A program made the position numbers and the translations under genes. 64,000 nucleotides of DNA from Citreicoccus inhibens. Its GTDB lineage: Bacteria; Myxococcota; Myxococcia; Myxococcales; Myxococcaceae. Positions 49,957 through 57,687 of the stretch are shown here, piece by piece (the first letter of the stretch is position 1; each line of letters opens with the position of its first letter). The notes under the pieces were generated by a model. That model was not told the DNA's origin. It did not search any database and was given only the letters and a program-made list of their open reading frames with translations. The DNA is taken from positions 1-64,000 of the forward strand of contig NZ_JAHNZT010000001.1 in assembly GCF_019039035.1 (NCBI RefSeq), given 5' to 3'.

Positions 49957-51093
49957 CTACCGAGGCTGCTGCTGCGTCACACAATGCACCATGCCGCCCT
50001 CGGCATAGAGATTTCGGACGTCGATGCCGACGACCTTCTTGTCCGGGAACAGCTTCTGGATGATGGCATTGGCGACGCCATCATTGGGGTCCGCGTAGTT
50101 CGGAACCAACACCACCGCGTTGGCGACGTAGTAGTTCACATAGGACCCTTTGTACCCGAGCAGCTTCCCCCACGTGGTCGTCACATTCTTCGCGGTGAGG
50201 GGCAGCGTCACGAACGTGTACGGCTGGCCCGAGGCGCTCGTCGCGGCATGAAGGGTGTCGATGTCCTGGTCGGGCACGCCCCACTCCGCGAGGTCGTCAT
50301 CGCTCATCGTGACGAGCGTGTTGTCGCGAGCGAAGACGGCGAACCCGTCGATGTGCATGTCCGTGATGTCGAGCCCCGCGACGCCATCCAGCCAGATGAA
50401 GTGCGTCACTCCGAGGTACTTTCGGAAGAAGCCCTCCATCTGCTCCTGGGTCATTCCCGGGTTCCGGTTCGGATTCAGCGTCGAGCTGCGGGTCGCCATG
50501 AGGGTTCCGTGCCCGTCCAGCTCGACGGCCCCGCCCTCATTCACGATGTCGCGCTGCAAGTCGACGTAAGGCAACGCCTGCTGCTGGGCAATCGCCTTCG
50601 GAACCTCCGCGCTGAGCGCGAAGTTCTGCTTCTCGCCCCAGCCATTGAAGCCCCAACCCTCGATGGTGGGCTTGCCCGCGGAGTCACGCACGTAGATGGG
50701 GCCGAAGTCGCGGATCCACACATCCTCGAAGGCGTGGGTCGTGAAATCGATCCGCGCGAGCGACACCCCCTGCGCGGTCAGGAGCGCCTGGATGCGGCTG
50801 ACCTCCCCCGCGTCATGGGCGAGGATGTGGACGTTCTCGCTGGCCACCAAGGCCCGCGTCATGGCCACCCAGCTCGGGTCCAGCCCATCGCGATAGTCCA
50901 CCCCGAACTCGAAGGGGTGAGGCCAGGCCAGCCAGGTCCCCTCGTGCTCGCCCAGTGGATCCGGCAGGGTGTACATCGCGGCGACCTCTTGCTCTTCGCT
51001 TCGCTGCCCCGACGACGGACCACCGCACCCCGTCGTCAGGACCAGCACCGCGACGGCCCCCAACAGGGGAGCCCCCTTGTGTCGCCCACGCAT
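49957..51093 (-). CDS. Exported agmatine/peptidylarginine-deiminase-family lipoprotein
   Basis: A 378-aa member of the Porphyromonas-type peptidylarginine/agmatine deiminase family. The catalytic Cys is in LYAEGGMVHCVTQQQPR at the very end; other conserved parts are AFEDVWIRDFGPIYV, NEGGAVELDGHGTLMATRSS, LNPNRNPG and TDMHIDGFAVFARDN. The N-terminus LLGAVAVLVLTTGCG is a lipoprotein signal, so the enzyme acts at the envelope. Agmatine deiminases are normally cytoplasmic, so an extracellular substrate (peptidyl-Arg, free Arg or agmatine) is inferred. The start at 51093 follows a GGGGGA site. Confidence 0.85.
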   Translation of the reverse strand: MRGRHKGAPLLGAVAVLVLTTGCGGPSSGQRSEEQEVAAMYTLPDPLGEHEGTWLAWPHPFEFGVDYRDGLDPSWVAMTRALVASENVHILAHDAGEVSRIQALLTAQGVSLARIDFTTHAFEDVWIRDFGPIYVRDSAGKPTIEGWGFNGWGEKQNFALSAEVPKAIAQQQALPYVDLQRDIVNEGGAVELDGHGTLMATRSSTLNPNRNPGMTQEQMEGFFRKYLGVTHFIWLDGVAGLDITDMHIDGFAVFARDNTLVTMSDDDLAEWGVPDQDIDTLHAATSASGQPYTFVTLPLTAKNVTTTWGKLLGYKGSYVNYYVANAVVLVPNYADPNDGVANAIIQKLFPDKKVVGIDVRNLYAEGGMVHCVTQQQPR

Positions 51094-51270
51094 CAGCGTC
51101 CCCCATCTCCCAGGCGGCGCTCGCGCCCGACGCTCAAGGGCCGTCCGGGCCCAACCCACTCCTGAAGGGAGTCAGCAGACCCCCTCAGCGGGCTCTGGGC
51201 AGGCGGCTTGAGCAGGCGCCTGAGAATCCGTCGAGGCCTCGCGCATCGCCGCCGCCTGCACGACAGGCGC

Positions 51271-52083
51271 TCAGGGCTTCAGCCGGGAGGCGAAGAACGC
51301 GAGGATTTCATCCCGCGCGGCGACGGTCGGCTGTCCGGCCGCATCAATCAGGTGCGCGGTGACCACGCTGTGCGGGCTCTTCACCACCCGCGCGAAGAAG
51401 GGGGGCGGCTCGGGATGGGCGGCCTCGTCGGGGAGCACGCGCGCGACGAAGCGCTCACCGAGCGCCTCGGAATACGCCGCGAACCGCTGCGCCGTGCAGA
51501 AACGGTCTCCCGCGAAGCGATAGGCGAGGACCGTCAGGTTCTCTCGCTCGAGCCGAGACCGCACCGCCGCCAGCTCCTCGGGTGGGCTCTCCAGCGCGCC
51601 CGGGTCATTCATCGGCAGCGCGGGCTGGCACAACACCGGGGCGAGCGTCGGGGCCTCCAGCATCATGGAGAGCGCGAAGTTGCCGGTGAAGCACATCCCG
51701 ATGGCGCCCACGCCCGGGCCACCGCACTCGGCATGCGCGTGGGCCGCGAGCGCGCGGAGCCACGTCGTCACCGGGCTCGACGCGTTCGCCGCGAAGGCGC
51801 GGAACTCGGCGCTCACGCACGCGCGCTGCATCACCGCCAGGCCCTCCTCCGCCTGGGGATAGGCCCCGTCCTTTCCGAAGAGTGACGGCATGTACACGGT
51901 GAAGCCCGCGTCCCGCACCCAGCGGCTGAAGCGCGCGACGTGGGGACTGATGCCGGGCATCTCGGCCATGACAATCACCGCGGGCCCGGTCCCCATGACG
52001 TAGACATTCCGGGTCGCGCCCTCCAGGGTGATGGAACGGCGCTCGAAGTCATCGAGTGGATCATCTCGCATCGCGTCGGTCAT
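51271..52083 (-). CDS. Dienelactone hydrolase family protein
   Basis: A 270-aa alpha/beta hydrolase. ATRNVYVMGTGPAVIVMAEM then PGISPHVARFSRW, and the nucleophile motif GAIGMCFTGNFALSMML (Cys in GxCxG) are typical of dienelactone hydrolases. Acid and His positions are compatible with FAGDRFC and PHSVVTAHLI. No signal peptide is seen; it acts in the cytoplasm. The start at 52083 gives MTDAMRDDP; upstream ATG codons lie within the operator region. It is divergent from a GlxA-like regulator. Confidence 0.85.
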   Translation of the reverse strand: MTDAMRDDPLDDFERRSITLEGATRNVYVMGTGPAVIVMAEMPGISPHVARFSRWVRDAGFTVYMPSLFGKDGAYPQAEEGLAVMQRACVSAEFRAFAANASSPVTTWLRALAAHAHAECGGPGVGAIGMCFTGNFALSMMLEAPTLAPVLCQPALPMNDPGALESPPEELAAVRSRLERENLTVLAYRFAGDRFCTAQRFAAYSEALGERFVARVLPDEAAHPEPPPFFARVVKSPHSVVTAHLIDAAGQPTVAARDEILAFFASRLKP

Positions 52084-52119
52084 GCACGCCATGGTGGCCA
52101 CGCGGCGCACTTTGGCCAA

Positions 52120-52156
52120 GTGGCGGGAATGACATTGTTCGGTCTATTCTTGCCAC
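52120..52156. promoter_or_regulatory. Inverted-repeat operator between hydrolase and GlxA-like gene
   Basis: GTGGCGGGAAT (52120-52130) and ATTCTTGCCAC (52146-52156) form an inverted repeat with 9 of 11 positions matching and a 15-bp centre. The right arm touches the regulator's ATG at 52157. It should be the binding site of the AraC-type protein. Confidence 0.6.
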
Positions 52157-53176
52157 ATGGGCGGAACCCTCACACAGCTCGTCTTCGACGGCGTCGCCGA
52201 TGGTCCGGTGGGCGTCGCGCTCGACATCGTCGGCGCGGCGGCGCGCATCGCCCGCGCGGGGCTGGTCGCCCTGCCCAAGGGCCGACAGGCGCCTCGGCAT
52301 CGGCTGGTGTCCATGGATGGCAAGCCGGTCCGGACCGCGACGAAGCGAGTGCTGGAGGTGGATGGCGCGCTCAGCCCGCGCACGCTGGACTCGGACGACG
52401 TGCTCGTGCTGCCGGGCCTGGGGATGGCGACCCCGCCGGCCATCACCGCCGCGCTGGAGCGGCCCGACATCGTGCGCGGCGTTGAGTCCGTCGCGCGCGC
52501 GGCGGCGAAGGGCGTGCGCGTCGCGGCGTCGTGCTCGGCGACCTTCGTGCTCGGGGCCGCGGGCGTGCTCGACGGGCAGCAGGCGACGACGACGTGGTGG
52601 CTGGGCTCCACGTTCACCCAGCGCTTCCCTCGCGTGACGCTGCGCACGGACCGCATGGTGGTCGAGTCCGGCGACGTGCTCACCGCGGGCTCGGCGTTCG
52701 CGCACTCCGACCTCCTGCTCGCGCTCCTGGCTCGACGGGTGAGCCCCTCGCTCGCGCACATGGTGGCGCGGTACCTCGTCCTGGACGAGCGCGCGTCGCA
52801 GTCGCACTACATGGTGCTGGAGCACCTGCGCAGCGCGGACCCCGTGGTGCGCCAGCTCGAGTCCTTCGTCACCTCCAACCTGGCGCGCCAGGTGACGGTC
52901 CACGACATGGCACGGGCCACGGCCACGTCACCGCGCACGCTCGCACGGAGGGTCGGCTCCGCGCTGGGCACCACGCCGCAGCACTTCGCGCAGCGCCTGC
53001 GCATCGCCCAGGCCGTGCACTTGCTGGAGACCACGCGGCGCTCGGTGGACGAAGTCGCGGCCCAGGTCGGCTACGCGGACCCCGCGGCCTTCCGGCGCGT
53101 CTTCCGCCGAGAGACGGGTGAGACGCCTCGTGCACGCCGGACCCGCGCCGCGCTTCGCGCCTCGCCCACGCGCTGA
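52157..53176 (+). CDS. GlxA-like AraC-family regulator
   Basis: A 339-aa regulator. Residues about 5-195 form a DJ-1/PfpI-like domain (DDVLVLPGLGMATPPAITAA; KGVRVAASCSATFVLGAAG, which retains a Cys). The C-terminal 100 residues hold the two AraC helices (VTVHDMARATATSPRTLARR and RRSVDEVAAQVGYADPAAFR). It probably activates the divergent dienelactone hydrolase, and its own ATG sits at the end of the inverted repeat. No ribosome site is present, implying leaderless initiation. Confidence 0.88.
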   Translation: MGGTLTQLVFDGVADGPVGVALDIVGAAARIARAGLVALPKGRQAPRHRLVSMDGKPVRTATKRVLEVDGALSPRTLDSDDVLVLPGLGMATPPAITAALERPDIVRGVESVARAAAKGVRVAASCSATFVLGAAGVLDGQQATTTWWLGSTFTQRFPRVTLRTDRMVVESGDVLTAGSAFAHSDLLLALLARRVSPSLAHMVARYLVLDERASQSHYMVLEHLRSADPVVRQLESFVTSNLARQVTVHDMARATATSPRTLARRVGSALGTTPQHFAQRLRIAQAVHLLETTRRSVDEVAAQVGYADPAAFRRVFRRETGETPRARRTRAALRASPTR

Positions 53177-53212
53177 GGACGCAGGGCGTGGAGCGGGTCA
53201 ATGCGACCCGCC

Positions 53213-53242
53213 CTGACTTTCGCTCAGCCGCCCTCTTAGACT
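53213..53242 (+). promoter_or_regulatory. Promoter of the lipoprotein/GST pair
   Basis: CTGACT (53213-53218) and TAGACT (53237-53242) with an 18-bp spacer end seven bases before the ATG at 53250. A CGGGTC/GACCCG hairpin just upstream may end the regulator transcript. Confidence 0.6.
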
Positions 53243-53249
53243 GCGCCGC

Positions 53250-53993
53250 ATGCATTCTACCGAGCGATGGCGTTCGTCCCTGGGACTCTGGGCCCTCGTG
53301 TCGTGCGGAGTCCTCGCGGTGGGAGGATGTCGCCGCCACGAATCCAAACGGACCGTCGCCGTCGGTCCCGCGACCTATCTCTCTCAGCGCACGTGCGACT
53401 GGGCCGACTGGGAAAACACCTCCTGCGGCGAGGACGGAGAGCTGGTGGCGGGCGGCGCGCGCATCACGGGCATCCGGGAGATTTCCGCCAGCCCTCGCGC
53501 CGAGCGGGTGCGCGTGCAGAAGCGGACCGGGGAGCTGCTCCTCGTGGACACGCGCACGGGCGCCGCGCAGTCCCTGCCGGGCCGCCGCTGGATGGAGCCG
53601 TGGTGCGACGAGACCGCGTTCCTGCTCAGCACACCCCGCACCGAGGACGCGAACTCCGAGTTGGAGTTCTACTGGCTGGAGCAAGGCGAGGCCCTGCGCT
53701 CCACCACGGTCTACGCGGGCGAGCGCAACGTGGCGAAGCTCTCCTGCGGCCCCCAGCACACGCTCGCGCTCGTGCTGGCCAGCGCGAAGCCCGGGGCCCC
53801 GGTGGGGCTGTACCACTGGAGCGAGGCCCGGGGACTCCAGCGGGTGGAGGACTGGCCGGGAGCCCTGACCGCGGGCGACGCCACGGACCTCCAGCTCTCA
53901 TGGACCGACGAGGGCCGTCCGGCCTGGTGCATCCGAACGCGGCCCTACACCACCGGCGAGTGTCAGCCCCCTCCCCGCCCTTCCGCCCCCTGA
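53250..53993 (+). CDS. Hypothetical lipoprotein
   Basis: A 247-aa exported protein with a lipoprotein signal ending VLAVGGC near residue 27. The mature part shows repeated strands (RVRVQKRTGELLLVDTRTGA; LYHWSEARGLQRVEDW) resembling beta-propeller blades, and paired Cys residues. No family was identified. The promoter lies seven bases from the ATG. The GST-like gene follows 17 bp after its stop. Confidence 0.65.
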   Translation: MHSTERWRSSLGLWALVSCGVLAVGGCRRHESKRTVAVGPATYLSQRTCDWADWENTSCGEDGELVAGGARITGIREISASPRAERVRVQKRTGELLLVDTRTGAAQSLPGRRWMEPWCDETAFLLSTPRTEDANSELEFYWLEQGEALRSTTVYAGERNVAKLSCGPQHTLALVLASAKPGAPVGLYHWSEARGLQRVEDWPGALTAGDATDLQLSWTDEGRPAWCIRTRPYTTGECQPPPRPSAP

Positions 53994-54010
53994 CCCCGGA
54001 CCCACACGCC

Positions 54011-54655
54011 ATGACGCTCCAATCCCCGGACACCGCGGTGCCCACCCTCATGGGCCGCTCCAGCTCCCACTTCACGCGCATCGTTCGCGTCTTCGCCGCG
54101 GAGACACGCACCGCGCACACCCTCCATGTGGTGCGAGACCTGATGTCCTCGGACGTCAAGGACTACGGCGGCAACCCGGCCCTGCGCATTCCCACCTGGA
54201 AGACGGAGCAGGGCAGCTGGTTCGGCGCGCTCAACATCTGCCGCGAGCTGTGCCGGCGCGCGAGCAACCCGCCGCGCGTGGTCTGGCCCGAGGACCTCAC
54301 CGAGCCCCTCCCCGCCAATGCGCAGGAGCTGATCCTCCAGGCCATGTCCACCGAGGTGTCCCTCGTGATGGCCAAGGCCGGAGGCGCGAGCGAGGGCGGA
54401 GCCCATCCCGCCAAGCAGCGCCAGTCCCTGCTCAACATGCTGGCGTGGCTGGAAGAGAACACGCCCGCGGCGCTGGCCGCACTGCCGCGGGAGCGAGACC
54501 TGAGCTTCCTGGAGGTCTCGCTCTACTGTCTGGTGATGCACCTGGAGTTCCGCGGCGTCCTGTCCATGGCGCCCTATGCGGCGCTGAACGCGTTCTGCCA
54601 GCGGTTCGGAACGCGCGCCTCCATCGCGGAGACCGCGTTCCAATTCGACCCGTGA
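54011..54655 (+). CDS. Glutathione S-transferase-like protein
   Basis: A 214-aa protein with a thioredoxin-like N-terminus (RIVRVFAAETRTAHTLHVVR; NPALRIPTWKTEQGSWFGAL) and an all-helical C-terminal half (QSLLNMLAWLEENTPAALAA; VSLYCLVMHLEFRGVLS). The order agrees with GST folds, but the usual N-terminal catalytic Ser/Cys is not clear, so glutathione binding is uncertain. It probably shares a transcript with the lipoprotein upstream. Confidence 0.65.
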   Translation: MTLQSPDTAVPTLMGRSSSHFTRIVRVFAAETRTAHTLHVVRDLMSSDVKDYGGNPALRIPTWKTEQGSWFGALNICRELCRRASNPPRVVWPEDLTEPLPANAQELILQAMSTEVSLVMAKAGGASEGGAHPAKQRQSLLNMLAWLEENTPAALAALPRERDLSFLEVSLYCLVMHLEFRGVLSMAPYAALNAFCQRFGTRASIAETAFQFDP

Positions 54656-54676
54656 GCGCGCCGGTCCCGCGCGGCG

Positions 54677-55765
54677 CTACTGCGAGAGGTCTTCCGCGAA
54701 GTACTCGTGGCTGTCCGCGTTGTCGATGGCCTTGGTGGGGTTGGACGTCGCCAAGGCCCTGCAGGCGGTCTGCCCGGTGGCCCACTCATCGGTCCCCGCG
54801 ACGGCGGTGAAGTGACTCATCTCGTGGACGAGCAACCCGCCCTTGGAGTCCGTGCCATACGTCGGCGCGGCCCAGAAGAGCCCACACACGAAGATGCGAA
54901 ACGGGTCGCTCGGGTAGACGTAGGAATAGGAGTCGGCGTCGGTGCAGCTGCAATCGATGACCACCGACTGGGTCTCGAAGGCGCCCGAGATGGACTGGAA
55001 GTGGCGCTTCACGGTCGCGACCCGAGCGCTGGTGGTGGTTCCAAACCAGTTCGTGTAACGCGAGGGAGGGATGAAGAGGTTGAAGTACTGAAGGCCATCC
55101 GCCGCCATGGCGCGCGCCGCGGAGAACGCCGCATTGAGCGTGGCGGCCGGATGCGTCGGCTCCACGCAGTGGCTGGTGGTGAGCGCCTGCGCGGAGACGG
55201 TGCCAGGGGCCTCGCGCCAGGGCGCCACGAAGGGGCGTCCCGCGATGTCTACCTCCAGGTCGTCCGAGCGAAGGGCCGCGACGTTCGCGCGCTCCACGGC
55301 AGGAGCCTGGTAGCGCAGCCGGTAGTGCCCCGTGCGGGACAGGTCATAGACCGCGCCGATATCCACGACGTGCGACACCTGCTCGCCCGGCTCCAGGCGC
55401 AGGAAGTCCGTCTCACGAGGCGGAGCCCAGTGGTAGCGCCGTCCCTGATACGGCACGCTCACGCCGTCCACCGTCACGGAGAGCAGGTCCTCGCGAAGCC
55501 CTCCCGCCACGGTGTGCCGCTTCAACACGCGCACCGGTGAACCGGACACGTTGGTGAGCGTCACCGTCACCCACGCGGACTCGCGGCTCGCCAGCGCGGC
55601 GTGTGGCACCGACAAGGCCACCGCCACCTCGCCCGCGACCGCGTCTCGCGCGACCTCGGCTGGGGTGGCGGGCCGAGACTCCGGCGCGCCACAGGCCCCC
55701 AGGAGCAACAGGCCCAGAGCAGCACCCAGCCAGCGACTCTCACAACCTCTTCTGCCGAGGCTCAT
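54677..55765 (-). CDS. M35-family (deuterolysin/peptidyl-Lys) metalloprotease lipoprotein
   Basis: A 362-aa exported metalloprotease. LGAALGLLLLGACGAPE is a lipoprotein signal. The N-terminal half is a beta sandwich propeptide-like domain (AALASRESAWVTVTLTNVSG). The C-terminal half has the aspzincin motif LLVHEMSHFTAVAGTDEWAT: HExxH with a downstream GTxE/GTxD. Cys pairs (DCSCTD, FVCGLF) suit secretion. Peptidyl-Lys endopeptidase activity is known for family members. It lies downstream of the VOC gene on the same strand, 105 bp apart. Confidence 0.85.
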   Translation of the reverse strand: MSLGRRGCESRWLGAALGLLLLGACGAPESRPATPAEVARDAVAGEVAVALSVPHAALASRESAWVTVTLTNVSGSPVRVLKRHTVAGGLREDLLSVTVDGVSVPYQGRRYHWAPPRETDFLRLEPGEQVSHVVDIGAVYDLSRTGHYRLRYQAPAVERANVAALRSDDLEVDIAGRPFVAPWREAPGTVSAQALTTSHCVEPTHPAATLNAAFSAARAMAADGLQYFNLFIPPSRYTNWFGTTTSARVATVKRHFQSISGAFETQSVVIDCSCTDADSYSYVYPSDPFRIFVCGLFWAAPTYGTDSKGGLLVHEMSHFTAVAGTDEWATGQTACRALATSNPTKAIDNADSHEYFAEDLSQ

Positions 55766-55870
55766 CGCGGAGACTCCATGGGATGACGAGGGAGGCCAAA
55801 CCCTATCCATCCCAGAAAAACCCGTCCAGCCGCGACGCGCGACGACAATCCCTCACATGTGACGCACCGC

Positions 55871-56260
55871 TCAGCCGCGGAACTGCGCCATCTGGATGAG
55901 ATTGCCGCAGGTGTCCTCGAACAAAGCGATGACCACCGGCCCCATGGACACAGGCGGACCGCGGAAGACCACGCCGAGCTTCACCAACCGCTCGTACTCC
56001 GCCTGACAGTCCTCCACGCCGAACTGCGTGAGCGGGATGCCCGCGTCGAACAGCGCCTTCTGGTACACGCGCGCGGGCGCGAAGCCCATGGGCTCCAGGA
56101 GGAGCTGGGTGCCCTCGCTCGCGTCCGGGGACACGACGGTCAGCCACCGGTACTCCCCCGTGGGGACGTCCACCTTCAGCACGAAGCCCAGCTTCTCCGT
56201 GTAGAACTTCAGGGCCTTGGCCTGGTCGTCCACCATCACGCTCGTCACCGTGATGCGCAT
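55871..56260 (-). CDS. VOC-superfamily (glyoxalase/bleomycin-resistance) protein
   Basis: A 129-aa two-module VOC fold: ITVTSVMVDDQAKALKFYTE then KLGFVLK at the start and VIALFEDTCGNLIQMAQF at the end, where the metal Glu/His positions normally fall. It fits small glyoxalase-like proteins with an unknown substrate. GGAGG upstream supports the ATG at 56260. The SnoaL gene on the same strand lies 63 bp upstream. Confidence 0.85.
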   Translation of the reverse strand: MRITVTSVMVDDQAKALKFYTEKLGFVLKVDVPTGEYRWLTVVSPDASEGTQLLLEPMGFAPARVYQKALFDAGIPLTQFGVEDCQAEYERLVKLGVVFRGPPVSMGPVVIALFEDTCGNLIQMAQFRG

Positions 56261-56323
56261 GCGCTGCCTCCTCGGGGCGGCCACCGGAAGGGGACCGGTG
56301 GAGCCTCCCGCGTAGCGCATCCG

Positions 56324-56674
56324 TCAGCGCTTCTCCAGAAGAGAGCGCGGGTCGAAGGTGACGCGAATGCGGGTGATGCGGCCTTCCTCCACGTGACTCC
56401 AGTTCGCCACCTGCAACGGCGCTCCGCCGCCCGGATGGATCTCGAACCAGGTCAGCACCTCGGCGCCATCCACGAAGCGGTGCAGCACCGACACCTGGGG
56501 CGACAGCTTCCACATTCCGTGGACGAGCCCCTTCACGCACGCGTCGGCGCCGTCCGCGGTCCCCAACACCCCCACAAAGTTCACCTCGGGCGCGAGCGTC
56601 TCTCGCAGCATCCGCTCGTCTTGCGTCCGCCACGCCTCGAAGTACGCCTCCACCACTTCCGCTGGTTTCTTCAT
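56324..56674 (-). CDS. SnoaL/NTF2-like protein
   Basis: A 116-aa protein beginning MKKPAEVVEAYFEAWRTQDE and continuing with LAPEVNFVGVLGTADGADAC, LTWFEIHPGG and RITRIRVTFDPRSLL: a typical SnoaL-like cone fold. The catalytic residue of true polyketide cyclases is not identifiable. It is upstream of VOC and downstream of the LysR gene on the same strand, so the three could be cotranscribed. Confidence 0.8.
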   Translation of the reverse strand: MKKPAEVVEAYFEAWRTQDERMLRETLAPEVNFVGVLGTADGADACVKGLVHGMWKLSPQVSVLHRFVDGAEVLTWFEIHPGGGAPLQVANWSHVEEGRITRIRVTFDPRSLLEKR

Positions 56675-56711
56675 GCGCCGGAGACTGCCGCAACGAAGTG
56701 TCAGCCTCCTG

Positions 56712-57611
56712 TCATGTTTGGTGGGAGCGTCGGGCGATGGACTCATGGGCCAGGGCCCGGAAGTTCGCCACGGCGGGCGTGGGCCGAGTGCCCATGAAGG
56801 CCACGGAGAGCTCCGCGAAGCCCGTGGCGCCGCGCAGTCGCCGGAACACCACGCCCCGAGGACGCAGGGCCTCGGCGGACAGGGGCGCGAGCGTGAGCCC
56901 CAGCCCCGCCTCCACCATGCCGATGACCGAGGGCCATGAGCTGGCCTCCTGGACGATGCGCGGAGAGAAGCCCGCGGCCAGGCACATGCTCGTCACGGTG
57001 TCGTGCAGTCCTGGGGCCGCGTGGCGAGGAAAGAGGACGAAGGGCTCGTTGGCCAGCGAGGCGAGCGTGACGACCTGCTGTTGCGCGCGCGGATGGCCCG
57101 AAGGGAGCGCGAGCGAGAACGGCTCCTTGAGCAGCCGCTCCACCGTGATGCCCTCGTGGCGGAAGGGCGTCCGGACGATGGCCACGTCCAGCTCGCCCGT
57201 GAGGAGCGCGATGCCCACGTTCAGGCTCTCGCGGTCATCCAGCTCCAGCTTCACTTCCGGGAAGCGGCGCCGGAAGCGGGACACGATGGCAGGCAGGATG
57301 CCGAAGGCGGAGGACGCGGCGAACCCCACCCGCAGCGTGCCCGTCTCGCCCTGGGCGGCCCGGCGCACGGTGGCGACGACGTCCGCGCGACGCGCCAGCA
57401 ACGTGCGCGCCTCCTCGAGCAGGCGACTGCCCGCGGGTGTGAGCGCCACGCGGCGGCTCGTGCGCGCCAACAGCGTGACGCCCAGCTCGGCCTCCAGGCG
57501 GCGAATCTGCTGGCTGAAGGGAGGCTGCGCCATGCCCACGCGCGCGGCGGCCCGTCCGAAGTGCAGCTCCTCCGCCACGGCGACGAAGAGCTGAAGTTGG
57601 CGAAACTCCAT
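56712..57611 (-). CDS. LysR-family transcriptional regulator
   Basis: A 299-aa regulator opening MEFRQLQLFVAVAEELHFGR and LGVTLLARTSRRVALTPAGS, the standard LysR winged helix, with an effector domain from about residue 90 (LNVGIALLTGELDVAIVRTP; SVIGMVEAGLGLTLAPLS). It resembles the BenM/CatR-like subgroup. It is divergent from the S9 peptidase, with 76 bp between starts, and upstream of the SnoaL/VOC genes. Confidence 0.92.
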   Translation of the reverse strand: MEFRQLQLFVAVAEELHFGRAAARVGMAQPPFSQQIRRLEAELGVTLLARTSRRVALTPAGSRLLEEARTLLARRADVVATVRRAAQGETGTLRVGFAASSAFGILPAIVSRFRRRFPEVKLELDDRESLNVGIALLTGELDVAIVRTPFRHEGITVERLLKEPFSLALPSGHPRAQQQVVTLASLANEPFVLFPRHAAPGLHDTVTSMCLAAGFSPRIVQEASSWPSVIGMVEAGLGLTLAPLSAEALRPRGVVFRRLRGATGFAELSVAFMGTRPTPAVANFRALAHESIARRSHQT

Positions 57612-57651
57612 ATCGAGACGTTCTCCGTCTGGATGAGCGGCGAAGAATATA

Positions 57652-57681
57652 TTGGAGGTTCAGGATTCGGCTTCCTAGCTT
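57652..57681 (+). promoter_or_regulatory. Promoter of the S9 peptidase gene
   Basis: TTGGAG (57652-57657) and TAGCTT (57676-57681) are 18 bp apart; the ATG is six bases further. AT-rich AATATATT just upstream may be part of a LysR site. Confidence 0.55.
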
Positions 57682-57687
57682 CATCGC

